From positions 39,314,642-39,378,641 of the forward strand of contig ML677335.1 of NCBI GenBank assembly GCA_007922305.1: DNA of 64,000 nt. Reading direction: 5' to 3'. Origin of the DNA: Dermatemys mawii. Its lineage: Eukaryota > Chordata > Testudines > Dermatemydidae. The translations under genes were made by a program, and so were the position numbers. Each line of letters starts with the position of its first letter. Within the stretch, counting starts at the first letter, position 1. The notes below the pieces were generated by a model. That model did not search any database. It had not been told where the DNA came from and saw nothing but the letters and a program-made list of their open reading frames with translations. Shown here piece after piece: positions 41,401-53,400 of the stretch.

Positions 41401-44400
41401 GAGTTTAGAGTACAAACCACACACAAGCCTGAAGCACCAGTGTTGGTGTACTAGGAGTTGAGAATTACTGCTCTAGAGGGTAGTAGACTTTAGGTGGGAA
41501 ATCTTGAGCCCAGACTCTGTAGATGGGATACAATAGCCTCTATGGACCGCAAGCCCTCTCCCCATCGGGGGCGGGAGGGCAAGAAGAAGGGAGGGTTCGT
41601 GGTACAGAGAAGGTTGGTCTTGTACCACAGATTGCCCTGGTGACCTTGGGCTACCCCTTAATCTTTCTGTGCCTTGTTTTTCCAACTGTGCAATGGGAAT
41701 ATTTCCCTACTTGACAAGGGTGTTGGGAGGATAAATACATTGTTTGTGAGATGCCCAGATACTACCGTGATGGAGTCCATCTGAGTACTTTGGTAGATGT
41801 TTCCATTGTATCCGCTTACTCCTGGATACTGGTCTTCATGTAAGAGGTGTGCAGGGTTTGTTTTTAAGTTTACACTTCGATTCAGACCACTTGATCTGCC
41901 TAGGAATCCTAAAACAAAAATCATGGACTGAACAGAGACATTGGATTTGTTGTATATTACAACAATCTGTACCCCACTAACCCCTTCACTTTGTCCTCTG
42001 ACTGCAGAGGTGTTAACTGGCCACTAAGCCTTATGCTAACACTCTGCTCCACCCTGCATTTTGCTGTGACTCTAGGAGTACCTCTCCCAGATCTGAAGAA
42101 CTCTGTGTAGTTCAAAAGCTTGTCTCTCTCACCAACCGAAGTTGGTACAATAAAAGAGATTAGAGCCATGTCTACAAGATTATGTCAACTTCACTGTGTA
42201 TGCATACAGCCAGCGCTTTGTGGGATGGCTCCCAAAAGTCAGAACAGTTGACATAAGCAACACACTGTCTACATCAGGGGTCTCAAACTCAATTTATCTT
42301 AGGGCCAGTGCTAGTCCTCAAATCCTCCCAGTGGGCCAGTAACACCATTCATGCCCCCCAAAACTCTAGGAGGCTCTGGGAGGGAGATTGAGTGGGGGAG
42401 AAGGTCTGGGGTAGGAGATTGGGGTGCAGGCTCTGGGATGGAGCTTGGGTGCTGGGTGCAGGCTCTGGGGTGGGGTAGGGGTGTAGGAGGAGGAGGTGGG
42501 GTTGCAGGCTTGAGTAGTGGGAGGGGTGCAGGCTCTGGGAGGGAGTTTAGGGACTGGATTATGAGGGAAGGGAGTTTGAGCTGGGGAGGGGGTGTGTGGG
42601 AAAAGGTGGGGGTGCAGGCTCTGGGAGAGGGTCAGGGCAGGTGTGGCACTTACCTGGGGCTCCAGGGCAGGGAGGGCCAGGGGGCCTCCACGTTCTGCTG
42701 CCCCCAGGCATCGCCATCGCAGATTCCCATTGCTCACAGGGGCACTCGGGGTGGGGGGAGCACACAGAGGCACAGTTCCACCCTGCCCCAGGGCTGCAGG
42801 GAGAGGCGGGCAGACATGTGGAGTGAGCAGGCAAACGCCACTCAACTCTGCTGCGGTGCTGGGACCCGGGACATTTTAAATCGCCTGTGGGAGGGGAGTG
42901 CCTGGGAGCAGCACTTGGGGCCAAGGGAGAGACTCGGCCCCAAAACTGCTGGGGCCCCATGGGCCACATTGAGGAAGTTCACAGGCCGCAAATAGCCTGC
43001 AGGCCGCGAGTTTGAGACTCCTGGTCTACACTGACACTGTGTCGACCTAATTACATCAATCATGACTCTATGATGCTCAGGGAGGCGGTGTTACAATCAG
43101 CGTAGAGATACACTGATGCCGGTGGGAGCCAAATTTAAGCGAAGACGTTTCCAAAGCTAGGTCGATGTAAGGTGGCTTACATTGACCTAACCCTGTAGCG
43201 TAGATCAGGCCTACCTCACCCGCCTTGCCTCTCTAGGAATAGTAAATAAGATCTTCTTGGAATCTTGTGATTTTTTTTTTCTGCTTTTGTGTCCAGACAG
43301 CTAAGGGAATATGGTGGCTTTTTCCCTTGTGTACATGCTATCCACTTTTTTCTGGGATTTTTTTAAATCCTCTCTCTCTCTCTCTCAGTACCGGACCTTT
43401 TAACTGGGGCCTACACTAGTGTGTCATACTGTGGTGATTTTTCCTTTTACACACATACCTGCCATTGGGAGAACCAAATTCCCACTTCACATGCTTCCTT
43501 GGGCTCCACTCTAATCCTATAATCTATTAAGACACAACATCAGCTCTGAGACCTCATGAGTTCTGGGTTTTTCTGTATTTTACAGTATGGATCTGTTGAT
43601 ATGCGAAATAAAACAGCTGAGGAAGCCTACCTTGAAATGATGAAGCCAGGAGAAAATATCAGAGTAAAGACTCAGCACAGAATAGAAGAATTCAACAAGA
43701 TTAAAGAGTTACCTGGAGATGGATTCTATATCAGGTATTCACATGTCCATTGTTCAATAACTTAGTGTCCTAACTATTTTGCAGCAAGAATCACAAGTAG
43801 TTGCAAATAATTTTAAAGGTAAAAGACCATACAAAGCTGCTGGGATAGTATGCTGACCATTGTATGCAAGGGGGTCAGAGAGGCAGCAAGTCAGTCTTTC
43901 GGCTTATGTTGGAAATTCAAAGCACAATGCCATATCTCAGCTAGCCCTTGATTCTTTGCTGTTGCTGAACATGTCCACCCTGAATCTCAGGTGTAACTGC
44001 GTACTTCACCATGAGTACACGGGCATTTGGAATGTTAGAGACCAACTCCAGTAGAGTTATTTATTTTCCTAAATATCTACACCGCTTGCTTCACTTGAGA
44101 TGGTGGAGCTTCAGTTATAGTCTATTTGTCTCTCTTTGCAGAGCACTTTATGATCGGCTGGCAGAGGTGGAGCAAGATTTAAACTTTAAGAAGGATGACA
44201 TTTTGTATGTTGATGATACTCTACCACAGGGGAACTTTGGTTGCTGGATGGCTTGGCAGCTGGATGAGAACGCTCAAAAGCTAGAGAGAGGACAGATTCC
44301 CAGCAAATATATGTAAGTGACCTCAGTGACAAATTGCTTCTTAAAGTTCCTGAATGATGAGCTATAAACAAAAAAGTACCTTGTTTGAGTCCTCAAAGCT

Positions 44401-47400
44401 GAGTGATTCCCGTGAGATATTAGTTTCCTAGAAGCGTTATTTTAGGGGTGGCAGGTTTTAATAACATATAATTAAATAAGATGTTCTGTCAAGTCATTTT
44501 TAGTGCTGCTAATAGTAACCTCCTAAAAGTGGAAAGGATACACAGTACTGTGCTGTGAAAGAAGAGTCAGAGAGTAACCTAAGTGACTTTACACAGAAAT
44601 ATCATCTAAACTGGGGTGTCAGACTCAGTTTTTAGACAGAGCCATTCCATTTTGAATTATGATCTGTGTAAATTGAGGACTCTGTACCCAAAACAATCCA
44701 CTGTTACCGAAGGGAAATATTCATCAACATCAAGGGCAGAATATGATCTTTCTTCAGCCATTAAATTTTTAGCTGTTTAGTGCAGTCACATTCAGTATCA
44801 CTCAGCAGGCAAACAGTCTCACCTTTTAAGACCACTGCTGTTTCTGCCCTTCCTTTCTCTCCTTTCCTCATAAGAACTTGTGAGCAATTCTTGACAATAG
44901 AAACTATGCTAATATGTAGGTTAGCTGTTACATAACATTTTGAAAGCACAGTATAGACTTAATTATCCTCTGACTGTTCCTGTGAGATAAGTAAGAAGGA
45001 ACTGACTCAGTTTTGCAGACAGAAAGATACCTACTGTATATACAGTAAGTTTGCTTCCATTTTAAATACAACTGCATGATAGTAATTTTGTGTTAGAATG
45101 TTAAACAAAACTAGTCACCTAGTTGGCAGAAGCAATAATGGCAATACAGTGTGCTGCATCTTATAACCAAAAGTGTGGTACCTTCCATTCTGTCTGTCTA
45201 GGAGGAGATTGACTTTCACTGGGAATTAGGGGCCTGATTACCTTTGATTGCTGTTTTTTTTTTTTGTTTTTTTTTTTGTTTTGTTTTGTTTTTGTTTTTT
45301 TTTAAAAAAGCACAAACCGAAATTCTCAGCCAGAACTTGTCAAGCTCTTTCCAGCGCTATAATATTTACTCACATTCTAGTGTCCCTAAAGAAAAGCCCA
45401 GAAAGTCAGACTTAAGATATGTAATTCATGGGATATATTCTTCCAATGTTGATCAACAGTAGTTTCAGGTAGCTTCTCAGATTATGAATATTCTGTTGAT
45501 GCTGCTTCAGATCATTTAGCAATTGTCCTAGACAAGTTTTCCTTAGTGATGTTTGATTTTTTCTTTTGTGAAGAATGGCTCTTAAAATCTCTACGTGTTT
45601 GTGCTAACCTGAATATAATTATTCAATCAATTTCACTAGGATGGACCAGGAGTTCTATAGGAGACACAGTATGTCTGAGGCTAAAGATGAAAACAGCTCC
45701 ACTAAAACTTTGTCAGCAGCAGCTCGAAGATCATTCTTTAGAAGAAAGCATAAACACAAGCGTAGTGGTTCCAAAGATGGAAAAGATTTACTGGCTCTCG
45801 ATACAATCAGTACAGACTCCATTCCTTTCTTGGATGGCAAGTGCCTTTGTTCAGCTTTCTTAAGGCTATGGAAAAACAGCTGAGAGAAGTGTGGTTTTCT
45901 GGTTGGTCTGCATATAAACACTGGAGAATCATCTGTATCCTATGACACTCATTGTTCTTAGGCATCAACATAGGCATTAAATAACAAGCCTGATCATCAT
46001 CTCAAATTAATGCTTGTAATTTCTTAACTTAAAAAGAAAAAGTCCATCCCCTGATGTATGAATATTGAAATTTAACCTATTGCGCAGAGTTTACCCCCCC
46101 CCCAAAAAAAAAAAACCAAACACAAACAAACAAACAAAAAAAACCCTTTAGACGTTTATGCTAGCAGCATGATTTAAATCCTTTAATTCCAACTTCTTAT
46201 AACGGGACTACAGGCCCTGTGTCCATTGCCAAAGATTTGCGTTCAAACCTTTCGTAATTAATTGTGTGTCCTTTAGTTATCTGAACAATATTGCAAAAAA
46301 AATTTAAACTGTACATAAGTGACTTTTTTGTTACTCTTTTTAGATTCTGTGAATCTGGCTTATCAGCGTGTACAGAAGGTAGATTGTACCTCTCCCAGGC
46401 CTGTACTCATTCTAGGACCATTACCTGATGCTGTCAAGGACATGCTAGTGAAAGAATCTCCTGGGAAATTTTGCAGGTGTCCCCTTGGTAAGTGTACAAG
46501 GAATGAGAACAATTTTGTGTGTTTCGCCATGAAATGTTTGTTTGTATTTATAGAAATAATACAATCATCTGGCCTAACATCTGGATTAAAGGGTAGCACA
46601 AAGATTCTATGAGGGGGAGGAAAAAGCAGGACTGTGAAATTCTGTAGAATATCCTGTGAATCTTATTCTGTGATTAAGAAATATAAATGAACAAAGTATC
46701 TATTTTTGTTCTCTGAAACAGAAGTGATGAAAGCTTCCCAACAAGCCATCGAACGGGGAGTGAAAGACTGTTTGTTTATAGATTACAAACGAAGGAGTGG
46801 ACATTTTGATGTGACAACGGTAGCTTCAATAAAGGAGATAACAGAGAAGGTGATTGTCTCTTTATGGTATCTTGTCTCACTCTCCAGTTCACTGTAAAAT
46901 TTACAGATAATTATTATATACTGTGTTTCCAAAAAAAAATTGTACTAGTACTGATATTGTTCTGTTTCAAAAGATTACCAAAGAATTGTTCCCAGAGCAT
47001 TTTCTTATTGAGGAAAAACAAGGTAATTTCATATAAATGCAGTTACCTTGTTTTATCATGTCACTGTTTTAAAGACTTTCTTATAATCATCAATGTAGAG
47101 AAACTGGTTGTGTTAGTGGTTCTTTAAGTCATCTTAATATTAGTTAAAGATAGAAATTCTGTGCATTGCATAGTTTGAATTAACCTTTTATTTTTTTAAA
47201 AAAAATTTAAGTACTTTGTTTCTTGACCCTGCTCAGATTGCATGAAATTTGCCAGTGCATAAACACGGCAAGAAAGGAACCTGTAACTGACTTTAACAGA
47301 ATTAAAATGTGTTCTGTCAAACCGGATAGATACTTTTACTGCTTCAGGAGTAGAGATGCATGTTTGGTCTAGTTAAGAGAGATGACAAACTATTCATCTC

Positions 47401-50400
47401 TTAAAGACAAAAATGAATGACCGCATAAATCCTTTATCGTAGTAGGTTTGAGATTAATTGATTACATCAGTTTTAAGCAAAACTTTCAATTTAATATAAA
47501 TATCCTCAAATGCCTGCTCTATTAATACATTTTTTTTTACTCTAAATGAGATTTAATGTTTCATCTGTTTTTGTCATCTTAAGGATTGATAAATCTCTTA
47601 CATACAACACACTTTGTAGTTACTGCCACAGCATATTTTGTGTGAAAAAGGTGTTGAAAATATACTTAATGGCCTGTCATATAAGTATAAAACAGAAATT
47701 CTGTTTCGTTATTGTGGTTTCACTGGGGGATTAATAGGGGCCTTGTAAGTTTTCTGATGCTTTCTACCCCAATATTTGGTTTTAGGACTGTCATTGTCTA
47801 TTGGACATTGCTCCTCATGCCATTGAACGGCTCCACAGTGTTCATATCTACCCTATTGTCATCTTCATTCGGTACAAAAACGCTAAGCAAATCAAGTAAG
47901 TGATGTAGTATCTCAGAAAATCTTTGTAAATGTGAATCAGTTAAGCCTTGCAACTCTCTTGTGAGGTAGGTAGACTTATCCCTATGCAACAGAGGGATAA
48001 AATAGAGACTTCTGTAACTTTCCATGTTTTTATATAAAGTATATTAAGTAGTGCTGTTGATTAGTCATATTTAACTCACATGATTAACTCAAATTAATTG
48101 TGATTTAAAAAATTGTGTTTAAACAATAAAATACCAATTTCCATTTGTTAAATATTTTGGATGTTTTTTCTACATTTTCAAATATATTGATTTCAGTTAC
48201 AACACAGAATATGAAATGTAGCATGCTCACTTTATATTATTATTTTATTACAGTATTTGTACTCTAAAAATGATGAAAGAAATAGTATATTTCAGTTCAC
48301 CACATGGAAGTTCCGTAGTACAATCTCTTTATCACAAAAGTGCAACTTACAAATGTAGGTTTTGTTTGTTACTGTCAGGGTTCCCTCCCCATTCTGAACT
48401 CTGAGGTACAGATGTGGAGACCCTCATGAAAGACCCCCTAATCTTATTTCTACCAGCTTAAGTTAAAACTTCCCCAAGGCACAACTTCCTTCTTGTCCTT
48501 GAACAGTATGCTGCTACCACCAAGTGATTTAGACAAAAATTCAGGGAAAGGAGCACTTGGAGTTCCTATTCCTCCAAAATATCCCCCCAAAGCTCTACAT
48601 CTTTCCTGGGGAAGCTTGAGAATAATATCCTCACCAATTGGTACTGGTGAGGACAGACCAAACCCCTGGGTTTTTAGGACACTGAAAATCAATCAGGTTT
48701 TTAAATGAAGAATTTTATTTAAAAAAAGTAAAAGAATCACCTCTTGAAAATCAAGATGGAAGGTAATTTTACAGAGAAATAAGATTTAAAATAAAGAGAA
48801 GTCCCCTCTAGGCTTAGTTTCAAAGTTACAAAAAAACGGAATAAACTTCCCTCTTACCACAGGGAAAATTCACAAGCTAAAACAAAAGATAACCCAATGC
48901 ATTTTTTTGCTTTACTTACTTGTTATGTAATCTGCCTGGTCCCTCTCTGGCTCAAGAGACATACAAACAAAATCTCTCTCGTACCTCCCCTCCCAGATTT
49001 GAAAGTATCTTCTTTCCCCATTGCTCCTTCTGGTCAGGTGCCAACTAGGTTATTTAAGCTTCTTAACCCCTTACAGGTAAGCCTCTGGCCAGGAGGGATT
49101 TTGTATTACTGCATACATGAATGTTGTTACCCTTCCCTTTATATTTAGGACAGTTACATAACTGCAGTAAAAAACAAAGCAGTGTAAAACTTTAGAGCCT
49201 ACAAGTCTACTCAGTCCTACTTCTGGTTCTGCCAATCACTAAGATAAATAAGTTTGTTCACATTTACGGGAGATAATCTGCCTGCTTCTTATTTACAATG
49301 TCACCTTTCGCATGGTACTTCTGTTGCTGGCATTGCAAGGTATTTACATGCCAGATATTCTACATATTTGTATGCCCTTTCATGCTTTGGCCACCATTCC
49401 AGGGGACATACTTCTGTGCTGATGATTCTTGTTAAAAAAATAATGCATTAGTTAAATTTTATGACTGAACTCCTTGGGGGAGAATTGTATGTTTCCTGAT
49501 GTTTTACCTGCATTCTGCCATATGTTATTGCAGTCTCTGATGATGACTCAGCACATGTTCATTTTAAGAACACATTCACTGCAGATTTAACAAAATTCAA
49601 AGAAGGTACCAATGTGAAATTTCTAAAGATAGCTACAGCACTCGACCCAAGGTTTAAGAATCTGAAGTGCCTTCCAAAATCTATTGAACATGCTTGCAGA
49701 AGTCTTAAAAGCACAACACTCTGATGCAGAAACTATAGAACCCATGCCTCCATAAAGGAGAATCAGCCTTCTGCTGGTGGCATCAGACTCGGATGATGAA
49801 AACAAACATGCAATGGTCCTCATTGCTTTGGATTGTTACCTAGCATAACCTGTTATCAGCATGGACACACATCCTCTGGAATGGCGGTTGAAGCATGAAG
49901 AGACATTGACTCTTTAGCGTATTTGGCACATGAATATCTTGCAATGCCAGCAATAACAGTGCTATACGAATGCCTGTTCTCACTTTCAGATGATATTGTA
50001 AACAAGGAGAGGGCAGCATTATGTCCTGCAAATGTAAACAAATTTGTTTGAGCAATTGGCTGTACAAGAACTAGAACTGAGTGGACTTTCTAGGCTGTAA
50101 AGTTTTATTTTTGAATGCAGTTATTTTTTGTACGTAATTCTAAATTTCTAAGTTCAACTTGCAAGATAAAGAGTGCGCTACAGTACTTGTATTCGGTGAA
50201 TTGAAAAATACTATTTGGCTTTTTTGCAATGCAAATATTTGTAATCAAAAATAAATATAAAGTGAGCACTGTACACTTCATATTCAGTGTAGTAATTGAA
50301 ACCAAAATATTTGAAAATGTAGAAAAATATCAAAAAATATTTAAATAGTTTTCTATTGTTTAACAGCGTGATTAATCATGTGATTAATCATGATTAATCA

Positions 50401-53400
50401 CAACTTTTTTAATTGAATGATTATTAAGTTGCTTGACATCCCTAATATTAAGTTATTTGTCTCGAAGTAAACAGTGATTAGATGCTAATGAGGGCCCAAA
50501 CATGAATTTTGAAGCATATCTATTTAAATAAAAAAACACCATCTTTTAAATATAACCAGAAAATGAATCAGCTGTCGTAAAATTCTGTAAAACTGTACTA
50601 GCTCTTGGCCAGATTTTTTTTGAAATATAAAGAAACTTCTGCTGTTGAACTCTCCTGAAAAGTTTGTCAATAGCTCCTACAGCTACTGTTTTTGAAAACC
50701 AAGTTAAATATAATAATATTGTGAAAGATTGAACTGGTCACACAAGAAGTTGTGATTTCTCAGTGCTTATCAAAAGTAGGTGTATTAGCACATTTGCATT
50801 GGGAGTACCTGTCCTGGGCATCAGAAGTTTAATAGTAGGATTTTGAAAAGTACCTAAGTGATTCAGCACAGGTCTCATTAATTTTCGGAAGGATCTGTGC
50901 TCCTAGATCAACTAGATGCTTTTGAAAACTACCCTAATACTAGGGCAGTGTCTATAATAACAACAACACTGGCCAAGCTTGATGTATTAGCTCAGCATTG
51001 CAAAGGCAGGCTATCTCCTTTTTACCCATCTCCCATTTTTATCTGCTTTTTACCATTTCAAAGAAAACTTGCTTTTACTCACTAATCCCTGGAAGAATCT
51101 CTGTTTGCTTTAAGGCTCTGTACCTACCTAGCCCAATTGCTACAGTATCCAAAGCGTGATAGCTAAACATCTTTCTTTCATACTTAAGAGAGCATTTTAT
51201 AGAAATATGCGTGAACCAAATCCATGCATCTCAATGCTCCTGAATTCTGGAAAAATGTTGATCTGGAAGAGGACTTTACAGCTTGTCCCTGGGTTTTTTT
51301 TTCTGCCCCCAATCTGTATCAGAAGAGTCCCTATTTATTTGCAAAGTTTAATAAATGCATTTACGTTTTTAGTCCTATGATAGAACAGTTTCTTTAGTGT
51401 TGCTTTGACTAAGAAGTGTGTGTTTGGTTTTTTAAAGTGTAGGATTATCTGAGACTTCTGAAAATAGCCTTTAAAACTGGAAAAATTGGAGGAGTTTTTC
51501 TTTGCTGTCTGAGTGAATTTCTGCTAATGTTATGCTGTATTTTCTATTACAACAATTCATATGATTTGCATATTATTTAAACCTTATATTACTGGTAATA
51601 TTACACTGAATCTCCAGATGGCGCTCTCTGTATGGCTGAAAATTAATCGGAGGCTTGGGCATTACCATAACTGTATGTAATTCATCTGGAATCAGTTGAA
51701 AGAATAACTGTTAAACAAATGTTTTGTTTTGTTTTTCCTTACAGAGAGCAAAAAGACCCAATATTTCTGAGGGACAAAGTTACACAAAAACATTCCAAAG
51801 AACAATTTGAGACAGCTCAAAAAATAGAACAGGAATATAGCAAGTACTTCACAGGTTAGTATTTAATCATCATTTCAGTAAGAACACAGTTGCAGGTCAT
51901 CCACCTAAACTGTGTTTCAGAAGAGCCGTTGGTACATAGTAGTTTTTGGGGGTTTTTTTCTTTCCCTTGGTTCTGGTCATGTTTGTGCTCTGATTCTTTT
52001 AAAAGAGAGAATATATCCTCTTTTTCAAAAATAATAATAATAATAAATAAAGTCACAACTGCTTAGCCTATAACATGGAGTTTTAGTAATCAGAGTATCT
52101 TCTATATAGTATAATGACATCTCTCAAAATAGCTTGGCACAAATGACCCAGAGTTGGGAGCATTATGCGGAAACTACATAAAGTATAAGTGTTATTGCTG
52201 GGAATAATGTGACTGTTGTCATAAGATTACAACATGCATTGATTTTTTTTTTTTTTTTTTTTTTTTATTCTTGCTATAGTGTGGCGTGTTTCGGAGTTGT
52301 AATGTAAGAAAGCCATACTGGGATTTAATGGCTTTAGGATAATACATATTGATATGACATGTTACAGTGGGGTTTAAGTAGTGGGGAGTACACTGTCATT
52401 GGAATGGAACCATTGTACATAATCATATCAGAAGTCTGTTTTAACGGCATAGTTGATAATATGAGTCACTGAACATTTGAGGAGTGTTTTTAAACATATT
52501 TTACCCAAGACAGTGCTGGAGTACTTCAAGGATACTTTTGCTCATTTCAGTGCACCAAACTCTTCTGCATAAACTCATAACATTCGGGCTGAAATCTCAG
52601 TACTATAGAAGCGAATGGCCCCAACATTACACAAAAGGTGTCTAGGAGCAAAGCATGAGTCCTTATAACAATAATAATAATTTCTAGCCCTTATATAGAG
52701 CCATAGCGCTTAATGTTTCTTTTAATGTAGAAGAAATTCTACTGTGATTTTTACTGAAATGGTTTTACGTACACATGCAATATACAGTATCTTCAGGGAC
52801 AGGTCTGTCTCTCCATAAGAAGGTATTACTATTACATGTTGAGAAAAGTCACAGATCATTCACAATGGCAGCTTTCCAGCTTTATTTAATAAGAGAAGTA
52901 TTCCATGAACCTTGTAAATGTGCACATAACTAGTTTTTATATAACCACATGCTATCCTCAGCTCCTTTATGTGTGGGTGTTGCACCCGCTTGTTGCATGC
53001 TGTCTTAATTGAGGCCCAGTCCTGCAACAAACTATGTGTGACCAGCAGCTCATCACCTGATGAGGGGCCTTAAAGTGTAAGTTCTTTGAGGCATGGGCTA
53101 TCTGTACGGTGCCTAGCAGTTTGGGTGCCTCAATTTAGTGTTCCTGGATGTTACAGCTGTGTTGAAACAATTATACTTTTGACATACTAAAAATTCCAAG
53201 CCAAGATTCAATGCTTAACTGGCATGACAAGATTCTGAGAAAAGTGTGTAGTTTAAGCATAGAGTGATATGTAATCTTGCACACAATAGCTTCTTCTCTC
53301 TGGTGTGCAGCAAACCTACACGTCTGAAACCTGGGGCTGCTTCAGTAGCCAACTGTTTTGGCTCTAATAGCCCATTCAAGTCATCTTCAGTTCAGACACT

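Larger units (their letters stand above)
41890..43245. repeat. Outer turtle repeat of a nested insertion
   Basis: The left part runs to TTGGTACAATAAAAGAGATTA near 42162 (GAAGAACTCTGTGTAGTTCA, AAGCTTGTCTCTCTCACCAA). The right part resumes at CTACCTCACCCGCCTTGCCT (43211). The two parts read as one repeat split by an insertion. Confidence 0.6.
40267..43585 (+). other. DLG5 intron 19
   Basis: Mostly transposon: an element at 40505-41205, an L2-like tail at 41640-41770, and a three-level nest at about 41890-43245. A (TC)n run sits at 43370-43388. Confidence 0.75.
48049..50444 (+). mobile_element. hAT transposon relic split by solo LTR
   Basis: The ends TAGTGCTGTTGATTAG and CTTGACATCCCTA, with ATTAATCATGATTAATCACA near the right end, resemble the known hAT family whose ends carry TTAATCGCGATTAATC. 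The 8-bp TSD ATATTAAG is exact at 48041-48048 and 50445-50452. The body carries degenerate transposase (49560-50050). A 780-bp LTR occupies 48373-49152. Confidence 0.9.
47896..51744 (+). other. DLG5 intron 25
   Basis: An L2/MIR-like fragment (about 47940-48005) is followed by the hAT element 48049-50444, which contains a solo LTR. 50460-51744 is AT-rich with nothing recognised. Confidence 0.75.

Noticed and set aside
42351..42995. 214-codon open frame with Gly/Arg-rich protein
   Set aside because: It lies wholly inside a hAT element with TSD and a G-rich tandem array; open frames occur on both strands from composition alone.
45837..45842. GT at 45841 as the exon 22 donor
   Set aside because: Joining 45840 to 46344 breaks the conserved DLG5 frame; the GC donor keeps it.
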